Shown piece by piece: positions 24,430-34,600 of a stretch of DNA of 42,726 bases. The position numbers and the translations under genes were made by a program. Location of the stretch: positions 1 through 42,726 of the forward strand of contig JAJDOE010000151.1 in assembly GCA_022340345.1 (NCBI GenBank), read 5' to 3'. Position 1 is the first letter of the stretch, and each line of letters starts with the position of its first letter. The stretch is from Gammaproteobacteria bacterium. GTDB taxonomy: Bacteria > Pseudomonadota > Gammaproteobacteria > HyVt-429. The notes beneath the pieces are model-generated. The model was given only the letters and a program-made list of their open reading frames with translations, searched no databases and was not told the origin of the DNA.

Positions 24430-24467
24430 AATTTCACTTTGCAGACTGATTCGGAGCGGAACAGATT

Positions 24468-24785
24468 ATGAGTGTCCAAGACCAGATTCGAGAGACCGTG
24501 GAAGGCAACGATGTCGTCCTGTACATGAAGGGTACCCGCGAGTTCCCGCAATGCGGATTTTCCGGGCGCGCCATCCAGATTCTGCAGGCGGTGGGCGCTG
24601 ACTTCGTCACCGTCAACGTGCTGGAAGATGACGGCATACGCGAAGGAATCAAGCAGTTCTCCAGTTGGCCGACCATTCCCCAGCTCTACGTACACGGCCA
24701 ATTCGTCGGCGGCAGCGACATCATGACGGAGATGTACGAGAAGGGTGACCTGGCCGGCCTGATCCAGGAAAAGGCCCGCGCCTGA
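24468..24785 (+). CDS. grxD: Monothiol glutaredoxin (CGFS type, Grx4/GrxD)
   Basis: The 105-residue protein has the monothiol active site C29-G-F-S in MKGTREFPQCGFSGRA. It also has the WPTIPQLYVHGQFVGGSDI glutathione-binding region. CGFS glutaredoxins bind a [2Fe-2S] cluster with glutathione and deliver it, or form mixed complexes with BolA proteins. ibaG lies 61 bases upstream. In enterics grxD is elsewhere, so its place between ibaG and murA is a useful pairing. Confidence 0.95.
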   Translation: MSVQDQIRETVEGNDVVLYMKGTREFPQCGFSGRAIQILQAVGADFVTVNVLEDDGIREGIKQFSSWPTIPQLYVHGQFVGGSDIMTEMYEKGDLAGLIQEKARA

Positions 24786-26174
<1,389 letters not shown>

Positions 26175-26196
26175 AGCGCCGGGCAGAAGCTACCCC

Positions 26197-26862
26197 GTGT
26201 CGGATCAATTCACACTGGCGGTCGCCAAGGGCCGCATTCTCAACGAGAGTCTGCCGCTGCTGGCCGCGGCCGGCATTCGTCCCAGTGAGGATCCCCAAAA
26301 GAGTCGTCGCCTGATTCTCGAGACGAATGTCCCGGGCGTGCGCCTGATGGTGATCCGCTCCGCGGATGTCCCTACCTTCGTGCAGTTCGGCGCAGCGGAC
26401 CTGGGCATCGTCGGAAAGGACGTGCTCATGGAACATGACGGCGAAGACCTGTATGAAATGCTCGACCTGGGAATCGCCCGCTGCCGGCTGATGGTGGCCG
26501 AGCCCTCGACCCTGGCCGCTACCGACGATCCGGCCCAGTGGCGCCGGCTGCGGATTGCCACCAAGTACGTGCACACGACCCGGCGGCATTTTGCCGCAAA
26601 GGGCATCCAGACCGAGGTCATCAAGCTGTACGGCAGCATGGAGCTGGCTCCCCTGGCCGGCCTTGCGGACCGTATCGTGGACCTGGTGGATACCGGCAAC
26701 ACCTTGCGCGCCAATGGCCTGGTGGAGGTGGAAAAGATCACCGACATCAGTGCCCGCCTGATCGCCAACCGGGCGGCCCTCAAGATGCGCCACCAGGCGG
26801 TGCAGGAACTGGTGAACAAGCTGGCGGCAGCGGTGGCATCCGCTGCCGGCCCGGGAGAATGA
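26197..26862 (+). CDS. hisG: ATP phosphoribosyltransferase, short form
   Basis: The 221-residue enzyme joins ATP and PRPP in the first step of histidine synthesis. It begins [14 protein letters not shown] and has [13 protein letters not shown] and the PRPP loop [14 protein letters not shown]. The C-terminal regulatory domain of the long form (about 299 residues in E. coli) is missing. Short forms work only with the HisRS-like subunit HisZ, which is not in this window and should be elsewhere. GTG 26197 is chosen over GTG 26161, which would overlap murA and add twelve poorly conserved residues. The ATGA overlap couples it to hisD. Confidence 0.94.
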   Translation: MSDQFTLAVAKGRILNESLPLLAAAGIRPSEDPQKSRRLILETNVPGVRLMVIRSADVPTFVQFGAADLGIVGKDVLMEHDGEDLYEMLDLGIARCRLMVAEPSTLAATDDPAQWRRLRIATKYVHTTRRHFAAKGIQTEVIKLYGSMELAPLAGLADRIVDLVDTGNTLRANGLVEVEKITDISARLIANRAALKMRHQAVQELVNKLAAAVASAAGPGE

Positions 26863-28166
26863 CCACCTCGCGCCGGCTGGACAGCAGCGCGCCGGACTTC
26901 GACGCGCGGCTGAGCGCCCTGCTCGATCGCCAGGGGCAAACGGGCTCCGGCGTGGAGGCGGCCGTCGCGGAGATTGTCGCCGCGGTGCGCGAACGCGGGG
27001 ACGAAGCCTTGCTGGATTACACGCAACGCTTCGATGAGCTGTCGGTGGCCGAACCGGCGCAACTGGAGATGCCGAAAGAGCGGCTCGACCAGGCCCTGCG
27101 CGAAATTCCGGAACACCAGCGCACGGCCCTGGAGCACGCGGCGGAGCGTATCCGCGACTACCACCAGCGCCAGCGCCAGGACTCCTGGCAGTACCAGGAT
27201 AGCGAGGGGAATACCCTTGGCCAGCTGGTACGGCCCCTGGACCGGGTCGGCCTGTACGTCCCCGGCGGCAAGGCGGCCTATCCGTCTACCGTGCTGATGA
27301 CCGCCATTCCGGCGCGGGTGGCGGGTGTCGCCGAACTGGTCATGACGGTGCCCACTCCCCGCGGAGAAACCAATGAACTGGTGCTGGCGGCGGCGGCGCT
27401 GGCGGGAGTCGACCGGGTCTTTACCGTCGGTGGCGCCCAGGCGGTGGCGGCGCTGGCCTGGGGAACGGCCACCATTCCGGCAGTGGACAAGGTCGTCGGC
27501 CCGGGAAATATCTACGTAGCTACCGCCAAGCGCATGGTGTTCGGCCAGGTCGGCATCGACATGATCGCCGGGCCCTCGGAGGTAGCGATCCTCGCCGACG
27601 GCAGCGCACCGGCGGAATGGGCGGCCATGGACCTTTTCGCCCAGGCCGAGCACGACGAACTGGCCCAGTCGATCCTGTTGAGTCCGGACCCGGCCTGCCT
27701 GGATGCGGTGGCCGAGGCGATCGCACGGCTGCTTCCGGGCCGGCAACGCGCGGAAATCATCGCCCGCTCGTGGACCGGACACGGTGCCTTGATACGGGTG
27801 CGCGACCTGGAAGAAGGCATCGACATTGTTAATCGCATCGCACCGGAACACCTGGAGCTGCTGGTGGCGGATCCCGAACCCCTGTTGCCCCGGGTGCGGC
27901 ACGCGGGTGCGATCTTCGCTGGCCGCTGGTCCGCCGAGGCGCTGGGGGATTACTGCGCCGGGCCCAATCACACGCTGCCAACCGCCGGTACCGCGCGTTT
28001 CAGTTCGCCGCTCGGCGTATACGATTTCCAGAAACGCACCAGCCTGATTGCCTGCACGGAAACCGGAGCGGCCCCGCTGGCGGCGACCGCCGCCACCCTG
28101 GCGCAGGCGGAGGAACTGGAGGCGCATGCCTGCTCCGCCGGCTACCGGATGGGGAAAAAACCGTGA
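26859..28166 (+). CDS. hisD: Histidinol dehydrogenase
   Basis: The 435-residue zinc enzyme oxidises histidinol to histidine in two NAD-dependent steps. It contains [20 protein letters not shown] and [15 protein letters not shown]. The C-terminal active-site segment [18 protein letters not shown] is also present. ATG 26859 overlaps the hisG stop, with CGGGAG just upstream. A much longer open frame to 26538 is a shadow of hisG. Confidence 0.96.
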   Translation: MTTSRRLDSSAPDFDARLSALLDRQGQTGSGVEAAVAEIVAAVRERGDEALLDYTQRFDELSVAEPAQLEMPKERLDQALREIPEHQRTALEHAAERIRDYHQRQRQDSWQYQDSEGNTLGQLVRPLDRVGLYVPGGKAAYPSTVLMTAIPARVAGVAELVMTVPTPRGETNELVLAAAALAGVDRVFTVGGAQAVAALAWGTATIPAVDKVVGPGNIYVATAKRMVFGQVGIDMIAGPSEVAILADGSAPAEWAAMDLFAQAEHDELAQSILLSPDPACLDAVAEAIARLLPGRQRAEIIARSWTGHGALIRVRDLEEGIDIVNRIAPEHLELLVADPEPLLPRVRHAGAIFAGRWSAEALGDYCAGPNHTLPTAGTARFSSPLGVYDFQKRTSLIACTETGAAPLAATAATLAQAEELEAHACSAGYRMGKKP

Positions 28167-29245
28167 CGGAAAGCATCGCCGAGCGGGTGGCGCGCCTGGT
28201 ACGCCCGGAGGTACGGGCCCTGAACGCCTACCACGTGGCCAGCGCGGCAGGCCTGATCAAGCTGGACGCCATGGAGAGCCCCTACACCTGGCCCACGGAA
28301 ATGGTCGACGGCTGGCTGGAAATGCTGCGCGGGGTGGAGCTGAACCGTTATCCGGACGCGGCCGCCAACGCGGTACGCGAGCGGGTACATACCTATATGA
28401 AGGTACCCAAGGGCGTCGAGGTATTGCTTGGTAACGGCTCCGACGAGCTGATCCAGATCGTGGCCATGGCCCTGGGCGGACCGGGACGCACCGTGATGGC
28501 GCCGGCGCCGTCCTTCGTGATGTACGAGATTGTGGCCCGCAGCCTGGGGATGGAATTCGTCGGGGTGCCGCTGGCGGCGGACTTTGGTCTGGATGAGGAT
28601 TCCCTGCTGCAGGCACTCGAGCGTCGTGCGCCGGCGCTGTTGTTCCTGGCCTATCCCAACAACCCCACCGGCAACCTGTTTGACCGTGCGGTGGTGGAGC
28701 GGGTGATCGCCGCGGCGCCGGGCCTGGTGGTGCTGGACGAGGCCTATTTCCCCTACGCCCAGCGCAGTTTCATGCCGGAACTGGAGCGATTTCCCAACCT
28801 GGTGGTGATGCGAACGGTGTCCAAGATCGGCCTCGCCGGTCTGCGCCTGGGCGTATTGGCCGGTCACCCGGATTGGCTGGGCGAGTTCGAAAAGGTCCGC
28901 CTGCCGTACAATATCAGCGCCCTGACCCAGGCCAGCGCGGAATTCGCACTGGCCCATTACGCGGTCTTCGATGAACATGTGCAACGTATCTGCACCGAAC
29001 GGCGACGACTGGAACAGCGAATGCAGGCACTGGACGGTGTGCACTGCTTTCCCACCGCAACCAATTTCATCCTGTTCCGTACCGGGCAGGACCCGGCGCG
29101 GCTGACGCAGGCGATCCGCGAGGCCGGGGTGCTGATCAAGAACCTGCACCAGCCGAACGGTCCGCTGGCCGGTTGCCTGCGGGTCTCCGTGGGCCAGCCC
29201 ACGGAAAACGACGCCTTCCTGGACGCCCTGGCGGGCGGCCTGTAA
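28163..29245 (+). CDS. hisC: Histidinol-phosphate aminotransferase
   Basis: The 360-residue PLP enzyme converts imidazole-acetol phosphate to histidinol phosphate. The PLP lysine is in [13 protein letters not shown] and the cofactor-binding aspartate in [26 protein letters not shown] near the N-terminus is typical of HisC. GTG 28163 overlaps the hisD TGA (GTGA). Confidence 0.95.
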   Translation: MTESIAERVARLVRPEVRALNAYHVASAAGLIKLDAMESPYTWPTEMVDGWLEMLRGVELNRYPDAAANAVRERVHTYMKVPKGVEVLLGNGSDELIQIVAMALGGPGRTVMAPAPSFVMYEIVARSLGMEFVGVPLAADFGLDEDSLLQALERRAPALLFLAYPNNPTGNLFDRAVVERVIAAAPGLVVLDEAYFPYAQRSFMPELERFPNLVVMRTVSKIGLAGLRLGVLAGHPDWLGEFEKVRLPYNISALTQASAEFALAHYAVFDEHVQRICTERRRLEQRMQALDGVHCFPTATNFILFRTGQDPARLTQAIREAGVLIKNLHQPNGPLAGCLRVSVGQPTENDAFLDALAGGL

Positions 29246-29261
29246 GCAAAAGGAGAAGACC

Positions 29262-29852
29262 ATGGCACGCAGCGCCAGCAAAAGCCGCAAGACCAAGGAA
29301 ACGGACATCACGGTGAGCATCGATCTGGACGGCAACGGCCAGGTGGAACTGGCTACCGGGCTGCCGTTCCTGGACCACATGCTCGAGCAGGTGGCACGCC
29401 ACGGATTCGTGGATCTCAGCGTGCGCGCCGAGGGCGACCTGGAAATTGATGCCCACCACACCGTGGAGGACATCGGGATCGTGCTCGGCCAGGCGATTGG
29501 CGAGGCCCTCGGCGACAAGGCCGGCATCCTGCGGTACGGGCACGCCTACGTACCGCTGGACGAGGCCCTGAGCCGGGTGGTGATCGATTTCTCCGGCCGC
29601 CCGGGCCTGGAATACCACGTCGCATTTCCACGCGCCCGTATTGGCGAGTTCGACGTGGACCTGTTCCGCGAATTTTTTCAGGCCTTCTGCAACCACGCCG
29701 GCGCGACCCTGCACGTGGACAACCTGCGCGGGGCCAATGCCCACCACGTGGCGGAAACGGTATTCAAGGCCTTCGGCCGGGCCCTGCGCATGGCAGTGAC
29801 CCTTGATGCACGCGGTGGGGGGGCGATTCCCTCCACCAAGGGCAGCCTGTAG
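29262..29852 (+). CDS. hisB: Imidazoleglycerol-phosphate dehydratase (monofunctional)
   Basis: The 196-residue enzyme has the manganese-binding histidine motifs [26 protein letters not shown] and the later [19 protein letters not shown]. It lacks the N-terminal histidinol-phosphatase domain of the bifunctional enteric HisB, so a separate phosphatase (hisN or similar) must exist elsewhere. ATG 29262 follows a good AAAAGGAGAA site. Confidence 0.96.
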   Translation: MARSASKSRKTKETDITVSIDLDGNGQVELATGLPFLDHMLEQVARHGFVDLSVRAEGDLEIDAHHTVEDIGIVLGQAIGEALGDKAGILRYGHAYVPLDEALSRVVIDFSGRPGLEYHVAFPRARIGEFDVDLFREFFQAFCNHAGATLHVDNLRGANAHHVAETVFKAFGRALRMAVTLDARGGGAIPSTKGSL

Positions 29853-29854
29853 CC

Positions 29855-30484
29855 ATGGCGCGCGTGGCGGTGCTGGATCTTGGCACCGGCAACCTGCACT
29901 CGGTACACAAGGCCCTGGAGCACGTGGCGGAGGGCGGGCACACGGTGGAGGTAACCGCCGACCCGGCGCGGGTGCGACGTGCCCAGCGGGTCGTGCTGCC
30001 CGGACAGGGGGCCATCGGCACCTGCATTCGTGCCCTCGAAGAGCGCGGCCTGCGCGAGCTTGTCTTGGAGTTGGCCGGCGCGGTACCCCTGCTGGGCATC
30101 TGCCTGGGGCTGCAGGTGCTGTATGCCCACAGCGAAGAAGACGGCGGCGTGGAGGGGTTGGATTTGCTGGCGGGCCGCGTGCGCGGTTTTCGCCCGGAAC
30201 CTGGCAGCGGAATGAAGGTGCCCCATATGGGCTGGAACCGGGTTCACCAGACCCGTCCCCACCCGCTGTGGGAGGGCATCGAGGACGGCGCACGCTTCTA
30301 TTTCGTGCATAGTTTCTATGCCGACGGGACTCCCGCGGAAACCACGGGGGAAACCGGATACGGGATACGCTTTACATCCGCCGCCGGGCACGACAATATC
30401 TTTGCGGTCCAGTTTCACCCGGAAAAGAGCCAGCGAGCCGGATTGCAGCTTTTGCGCAATTTTCTCGCCTGGGATGGCTCCTGA
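29855..30484 (+). CDS. hisH: Imidazole glycerol phosphate synthase, glutaminase subunit
   Basis: The 209-residue class I glutaminase gives ammonia to HisF. The nucleophile is C83 in LLGICLGLQVLY, and the histidine-glutamate pair is in AVQFHPEKSQ. It starts two bases after the hisB stop. Confidence 0.96.
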   Translation: MARVAVLDLGTGNLHSVHKALEHVAEGGHTVEVTADPARVRRAQRVVLPGQGAIGTCIRALEERGLRELVLELAGAVPLLGICLGLQVLYAHSEEDGGVEGLDLLAGRVRGFRPEPGSGMKVPHMGWNRVHQTRPHPLWEGIEDGARFYFVHSFYADGTPAETTGETGYGIRFTSAAGHDNIFAVQFHPEKSQRAGLQLLRNFLAWDGS

Positions 30485-30517
30485 CACCCCGGTTTACCGG
30501 AAAAGACATCGCACTCC

Positions 30518-31261
30518 ATGCTGCTAATCCCCGCAATCGACATCAAGGGCGGCCGTTGCGTACGCCTGCGCCAGGGCGACATGAAGCAGGAAACCGTGTT
30601 CTCCGAGGACCCGGTGGCCATGGCCGACCGCTGGGTAGCGGCCGGCGCACGGCGCCTGCACATCGTGGACCTGGATGGCGCCACCCAGGGGCGGGCGGTC
30701 AACGCCGGCCTGGTGCGCGACATCGCCAGGAACCACCCGGACCTGCCGATCCAGGTGGGTGGCGGGATTCGCGACGAAGAGACCATCGAGGCCTACCTGG
30801 AGACCGGTGTGCGTTTCGTGATCCTGGGTACCCAGGCGGTCAACGTGCCGCACTTCGTGTCGGACGTGTGCGCGGAGTTCGCCAGCCACATCATCGTCGG
30901 CCTGGATGCGAAGGACGGCAAGGTGGCGATTGACGGCTGGTCGAAGCTGTCCCATCACGATCTCGCCGACATCGCCCAGCACTTCGAAAACGATGGTGTG
31001 GAAGCGATTATCTACACCGACATCAGCCGCGACGGCATGCTCAGCGGCGTCAACGCCCAGGGCGCGGCGGAGCTGGCGGAAACGGTTCGTATCCCCATTA
31101 TCGCTGCCGGTGGCGTGCGTTCCCTGGACGACGTGCGCGCCTTGTGTGCGGTGACCGGCAGCGGCGTGGTGGGAGGCATCACCGGCCGCGCGATTTACGA
31201 AGGCACGCTGGACTTCACCGCGGGACAGGCACTGGCAGACGAGCTGTCCGGCGGCGATTGA
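30518..31261 (+). CDS. hisA: Phosphoribosylformimino-AICAR phosphate isomerase
   Basis: The 247-residue beta/alpha-barrel enzyme opens the ribose of ProFAR. The catalytic aspartates are in [12 protein letters not shown] near residue 8 and [12 protein letters not shown] in the second half. It lies 33 bases after hisH. Confidence 0.96.
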   Translation: MLLIPAIDIKGGRCVRLRQGDMKQETVFSEDPVAMADRWVAAGARRLHIVDLDGATQGRAVNAGLVRDIARNHPDLPIQVGGGIRDEETIEAYLETGVRFVILGTQAVNVPHFVSDVCAEFASHIIVGLDAKDGKVAIDGWSKLSHHDLADIAQHFENDGVEAIIYTDISRDGMLSGVNAQGAAELAETVRIPIIAAGGVRSLDDVRALCAVTGSGVVGGITGRAIYEGTLDFTAGQALADELSGGD

Positions 31262-31266
31262 GTTCC

Positions 31267-32046
31267 GTGGCGCTCGCCAAGCGCATTATTCCCTGCCTGG
31301 ACGTGGATGCCGGCCGTGTGGTCAAGGGCGTGCGATTCGTGGATATCCGGGATGCCGGCGACCCGGTCGAAGTCGCGGCCCGCTACGATGAGCAGGGCGC
31401 CGACGAGATCACCTTCCTGGATATCACCGCCAGTTCCGATGATCGCGAAACGACTGCCCACGTGGTCGAGGCCATCGCCGGGCAGGTCTTCATTCCGCTC
31501 ACCGTGGGTGGCGGCATTCGCAAGGTGGCCGATGTGCGCCGACTGCTGAATGCCGGGGCTGACAAGGTAGCCATCAACACCGCCGCGGTCTTTAACCCGG
31601 ACTTCGTGGCCGAGGCCGCGGCCCATTTCGGAGCCCAGTGCATCGTGGTGGCAATTGACGCCAAGCAGGTAGCGGCCGGCGCGGATGGCGCCCTCCGCTG
31701 GGAGATCTTCACCCACGGCGGACGCAAACCCACGGGCATTGACGCCGTGGCCTGGGCGCGCCGCATGGCGGAATCCGGCGCCGGTGAGATTCTGCTTACC
31801 AGCATGGACCGGGACGGTACCAAGGCCGGCTTTGACCTGGCACTCACCCGCGCGGTGGCCGAGGCGGTTCCGGTGCCGGTAATCGCCTCCGGAGGGGTGG
31901 GCACCCTGGAGCACCTGGTGGAGGGTGTCATCGAGGGCCACGCGGATGCGGTGCTGGCCGCCAGTATTTTCCATTTTGGTGAGTTCACGGTGGGCCAGGC
32001 GAAACGCTGCATGGCCGACGCCGGCATCGAGATGCGGCTGGACTGA
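31267..32046 (+). CDS. hisF: Imidazole glycerol phosphate synthase, cyclase subunit
   Basis: The 259-residue barrel is the partner of HisH. The catalytic aspartates are in [15 protein letters not shown] and [13 protein letters not shown]. It starts with GTG five bases after hisA; the open frame further upstream is a shadow of hisA. Its TGA shares one base with the hisI ATG. Confidence 0.96.
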   Translation: MALAKRIIPCLDVDAGRVVKGVRFVDIRDAGDPVEVAARYDEQGADEITFLDITASSDDRETTAHVVEAIAGQVFIPLTVGGGIRKVADVRRLLNAGADKVAINTAAVFNPDFVAEAAAHFGAQCIVVAIDAKQVAAGADGALRWEIFTHGGRKPTGIDAVAWARRMAESGAGEILLTSMDRDGTKAGFDLALTRAVAEAVPVPVIASGGVGTLEHLVEGVIEGHADAVLAASIFHFGEFTVGQAKRCMADAGIEMRLD

Positions 32047-32435
32047 TGATGGACTGGCTGGACGACGTCCACTGGAACGAGCAGGGCCTGGTGCCGGCGG
32101 TGGCCCAGGAACTCGGCACCGGACAGGTGCTGATGGTGGCCTGGATGAACCGCGAGGCGCTGGCGGCCACCCTGCGGGATGGCAAGGCGACCTATTATTC
32201 CCGATCCCGCCAGCGCCTGTGGCAAAAGGGTGAGGAATCCGGCCACGAGCAGATCCTGCACGAGCTGCGGCTGGACTGCGACAAGGACACGGTGCTGCTG
32301 GTGGTGGAGCAAAAAGGCGGGATTGCCTGTCATACCGGACGCCACCACTGTTTTTTTCACCGTCTGGAGGACGGTGCATGGCAGCCGGTGGAGCCGGTGC
32401 TGAAAGACAGCAAAGACATATATGGTGGCAAGTAG
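32046..32435 (+). CDS. hisI: Phosphoribosyl-AMP cyclohydrolase
   Basis: The 129-residue zinc enzyme carries out the third step of histidine synthesis. The metal-binding cysteines lie in LRLDCDKDT and [14 protein letters not shown]. The hisE pyrophosphohydrolase is a separate gene, unlike the enteric HisIE fusion. Confidence 0.95.
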   Translation: MMDWLDDVHWNEQGLVPAVAQELGTGQVLMVAWMNREALAATLRDGKATYYSRSRQRLWQKGEESGHEQILHELRLDCDKDTVLLVVEQKGGIACHTGRHHCFFHRLEDGAWQPVEPVLKDSKDIYGGK

Positions 32436-32436
32436 C

Positions 32437-32775
32437 ATGGCCAATCCGGAGGATGTTCTCGCCCGCCTGGCGGCGGTGCTGGAGGAACGTAAAAAAGCGG
32501 ATCCGCGATCTTCCTATGTCGCAAAGCTGTACGATGGCGGATTGGAGGCGATTCTCGCCAAGGTGGCCGAAGAGGCCGGCGAGACCGCGGAGGCCGCCCG
32601 CGAAGGGGATTCAGCACATCTGGTTTACGAGGTAGCTGATCTCTGGTTTCATACCCTCGTTCTGCTTTCGCAGCAGGGTCTGGGGCCCGACGCGGTACTG
32701 GCCGAACTGGACCGGCGTTTTGGTCTTTCCGGACTGGAAGAGAAGCGCCGTCGCAACGAACCGGTTTCTGAGTGA
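32437..32775 (+). CDS. hisE: Phosphoribosyl-ATP pyrophosphohydrolase
   Basis: The 112-residue all-alpha MazG-like enzyme performs the second step. Its metal site is in [16 protein letters not shown] 32437 follows the hisI stop by one base. An ATG at 32422, inside hisI, would add five residues. It ends the his genes and is ten bases before tatA. Confidence 0.94.
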   Translation: MANPEDVLARLAAVLEERKKADPRSSYVAKLYDGGLEAILAKVAEEAGETAEAAREGDSAHLVYEVADLWFHTLVLLSQQGLGPDAVLAELDRRFGLSGLEEKRRRNEPVSE

Positions 32776-32785
32776 GATAAATATC

Positions 32786-33010
32786 ATGGGCGGAATCAGT
32801 ATCTGGCAACTCCTCATCGTTCTGTTGTTGGTGGTGGTGCTATTTGGCACCAAGAAGCTGCGCAACCTCGGCGGTGACCTGGGCAGCGCCATCAAGGGTT
32901 TCAAGAAGGCAGTCAAGGATGAGGGCGCCGATAGCGAAAAAGAGGACGAGGCCGGCGCCGGTCGCGTCATCGAGGGCGAAGTAACCCGCAAGGAAAAGGA
33001 AGAGGTCTGA
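32786..33010 (+). CDS. tatA: Twin-arginine translocase subunit TatA
   Basis: The 74-residue protein has one short N-terminal membrane helix (about 6-21), the hinge motif [11 protein letters not shown], and an amphipathic helix ([13 protein letters not shown]), then a charged tail. It multimerises to form the passage for folded proteins. The open frame further upstream is a shadow of hisE. Confidence 0.95.
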   Translation: MGGISIWQLLIVLLLVVVLFGTKKLRNLGGDLGSAIKGFKKAVKDEGADSEKEDEAGAGRVIEGEVTRKEKEEV

Positions 33011-33047
33011 TCCCCTCACCCCGGGCGCCGACGCGTCCCCACCACTG

Positions 33048-33692
33048 ATGTTCGATATCGGATTCTGGGAGATCTTTCTCGTCGGGCTGATCGCGTTGAT
33101 CGTGCTCGGCCCGGGCCGTTTGCCGGAAGCCGCACGCGCGGCGGGTTCCTGGCTGGGCAAGATGCGTAACTTTGTTACCGACGTGAAGCGTGATCTGAGC
33201 GCGGAATTGCAATCCGAGGACTTTCAACAGTTCCGCCAGCTCAAGCAGGAAATTTCCGAAACCCGACAGAGCTTCCAGCGGACCGCTTCGGAACTGGTCG
33301 GCGAGGTCAATCGGGCGGTCGAACAGGGAACAGCGGAAATGGAGCCGCTGAAAGCGCTGGGCGAGGAACTGCCTGGCGCGCCCACGCCAACCGGCAAGTC
33401 GCGCAAAAAACGGGTAGCGAAGAACCAGGGCCAGAAAAAGAAATCCGCAAAGAAGGCCGCGACAAAAAAGAAGCTGGGCAAAAAGGCGCCCGCGCCGGAT
33501 CCCGCCCTCACGAAGAAAAAGTCTCCCGTAAAAAAGGTCGCGGCGTCGAAAAAGGCGACCCCCGCGAAGCAGAAGGCCACGAAGAAAAAGTCTCCCGTGA
33601 AAACAGCCGCGGCGTCGAAAAAGGCGAGCCCCGCGAAGAAGAAGGTCACAAAAAAGACCGTAAAGAAGAATACCAAGCGGGCGCGCGGCTGA
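33048..33692 (+). CDS. tatB: Twin-arginine translocase subunit TatB with lysine-rich H1-like tail
   Basis: The first about 115 residues are a normal Tat[14 protein letters not shown] helix with the conserved glutamate at residue 8, [11 protein letters not shown], and the amphipathic helix. With TatC it forms the receptor for twin-arginine signal peptides. Residues 117-214 are unusual: 98 residues with about 37 lysines, 4 arginines and one acidic residue. They contain four S/T-P-x-K motifs (SPVK, TPAK, SPVK, SPAK), as in histone H1 tails. A 23-residue unit is repeated twice. The tail should lie in the cytoplasm. At 214 residues it is longer than E. coli TatB (171), whose tail is not lysine-rich. 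The role of the tail is unknown. Confidence 0.95.
   Translation: MFDIGFWEIFLVGLIALIVLGPGRLPEAARAAGSWLGKMRNFVTDVKRDLSAELQSEDFQQFRQLKQEISETRQSFQRTASELVGEVNRAVEQGTAEMEPLKALGEELPGAPTPTGKSRKKRVAKNQGQKKKSAKKAATKKKLGKKAPAPDPALTKKKSPVKKVAASKKATPAKQKATKKKSPVKTAAASKKASPAKKKVTKKTVKKNTKRARG
33510..33647 (+). repeat. Two tandem 69-base direct repeats inside tatB
   Basis: Copies lie at 33510-33578 and 33579-33647, each starting ACGAAGAAAAAGTCTCCCGT and differing at only a few bases. A truncated third start (ACAAAAAAGACCGTAAAGAAG) follows. They encode the 23-residue lysine/alanine/proline units of the TatB tail. The high DNA identity suggests a recent duplication. Confidence 0.85.
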
Positions 33693-33696
33693 ACCC

Positions 33697-34554
33697 ATGG
33701 CCGGTAGCAAAGAAAAAGCCGAACAAGCGGCCAAGCCGGAAAAGCCCGAAGTCATCGAGGGAACCTTTCTTTCCCACCTGATCGAGCTGCGGAACCGGGT
33801 GCTGCGTGCGCTGCTGGCGGTGTCGATCGTATTCGTGGGCCTGGTCTACTTCGCCCAGGACATCTACACGCTGGTGGCCCAACCGATGGTGAACGTGTTG
33901 CCCGAGGGCACCAGCATGATCGCCACGGAAGTGGCGACACCTTTTCTTACGCCCATCAAGCTCACCCTGTGGGTATCGTTTGTCATCGCCGTGCCGATCG
34001 TGCTCTACCAGTTATGGGCGTTTGTTGCGCCGGGCCTGTATCGGCACGAACGGCGCATGGTCTGGCCGTTGCTCGCCTCCAGCACCCTGCTTTTTTATAT
34101 GGGTATGGCCTTTGCCTACCTGGTGGTGTTCCCCCTGGCCTTCAGTTTCTTTATCTCCTTTGCGCCCCAGGGCGTCACGGTGATGACCGACATTCGCGCC
34201 TACCTGGATTTCGTGTTCAGCATGTTCCTGGCCTTCGGTGTCGCCTTCGAGGTCCCGGTGGCTATCGTGCTGCTGGTGCGTATGGGAGTGGTGGACCCCC
34301 GGTCGCTGGCGAAGAAACGTCCCTACGTGGTGGTCTGGACCTTCGTGATCGCCATGCTGCTCACGCCGCCGGACATCATTTCCCAGACGCTGCTGGCGAT
34401 TCCCATGCTGCTGCTGTTCGAGATCGGGATTTTCGTTGGCAAGCGGATCAAACCGCGGCAACCCGATGAGGACGTGGAGGAAGACACCTACCGGGTCCTC
34501 AACGAGGAAGAAATGGAACAGACCATGACCAAGGAACTGGAGAGCGATCTCTAG
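33697..34554 (+). CDS. tatC: Twin-arginine translocase subunit TatC
   Basis: The 285-residue polytopic protein has six predicted helices and the conserved N-terminal cytoplasmic motif [16 protein letters not shown], which binds twin-arginine signals. [13 protein letters not shown] and [11 protein letters not shown] are also typical. A charged cytoplasmic tail (about 250-285) follows. It starts four bases after the tatB stop. Confidence 0.96.
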   Translation: MAGSKEKAEQAAKPEKPEVIEGTFLSHLIELRNRVLRALLAVSIVFVGLVYFAQDIYTLVAQPMVNVLPEGTSMIATEVATPFLTPIKLTLWVSFVIAVPIVLYQLWAFVAPGLYRHERRMVWPLLASSTLLFYMGMAFAYLVVFPLAFSFFISFAPQGVTVMTDIRAYLDFVFSMFLAFGVAFEVPVAIVLLVRMGVVDPRSLAKKRPYVVVWTFVIAMLLTPPDIISQTLLAIPMLLLFEIGIFVGKRIKPRQPDEDVEEDTYRVLNEEEMEQTMTKELESDL

Positions 34555-34600
34555 GTCCTATGGTTCAATGCCGGAAGATATCCGGCGCAGGGAAGGAACC

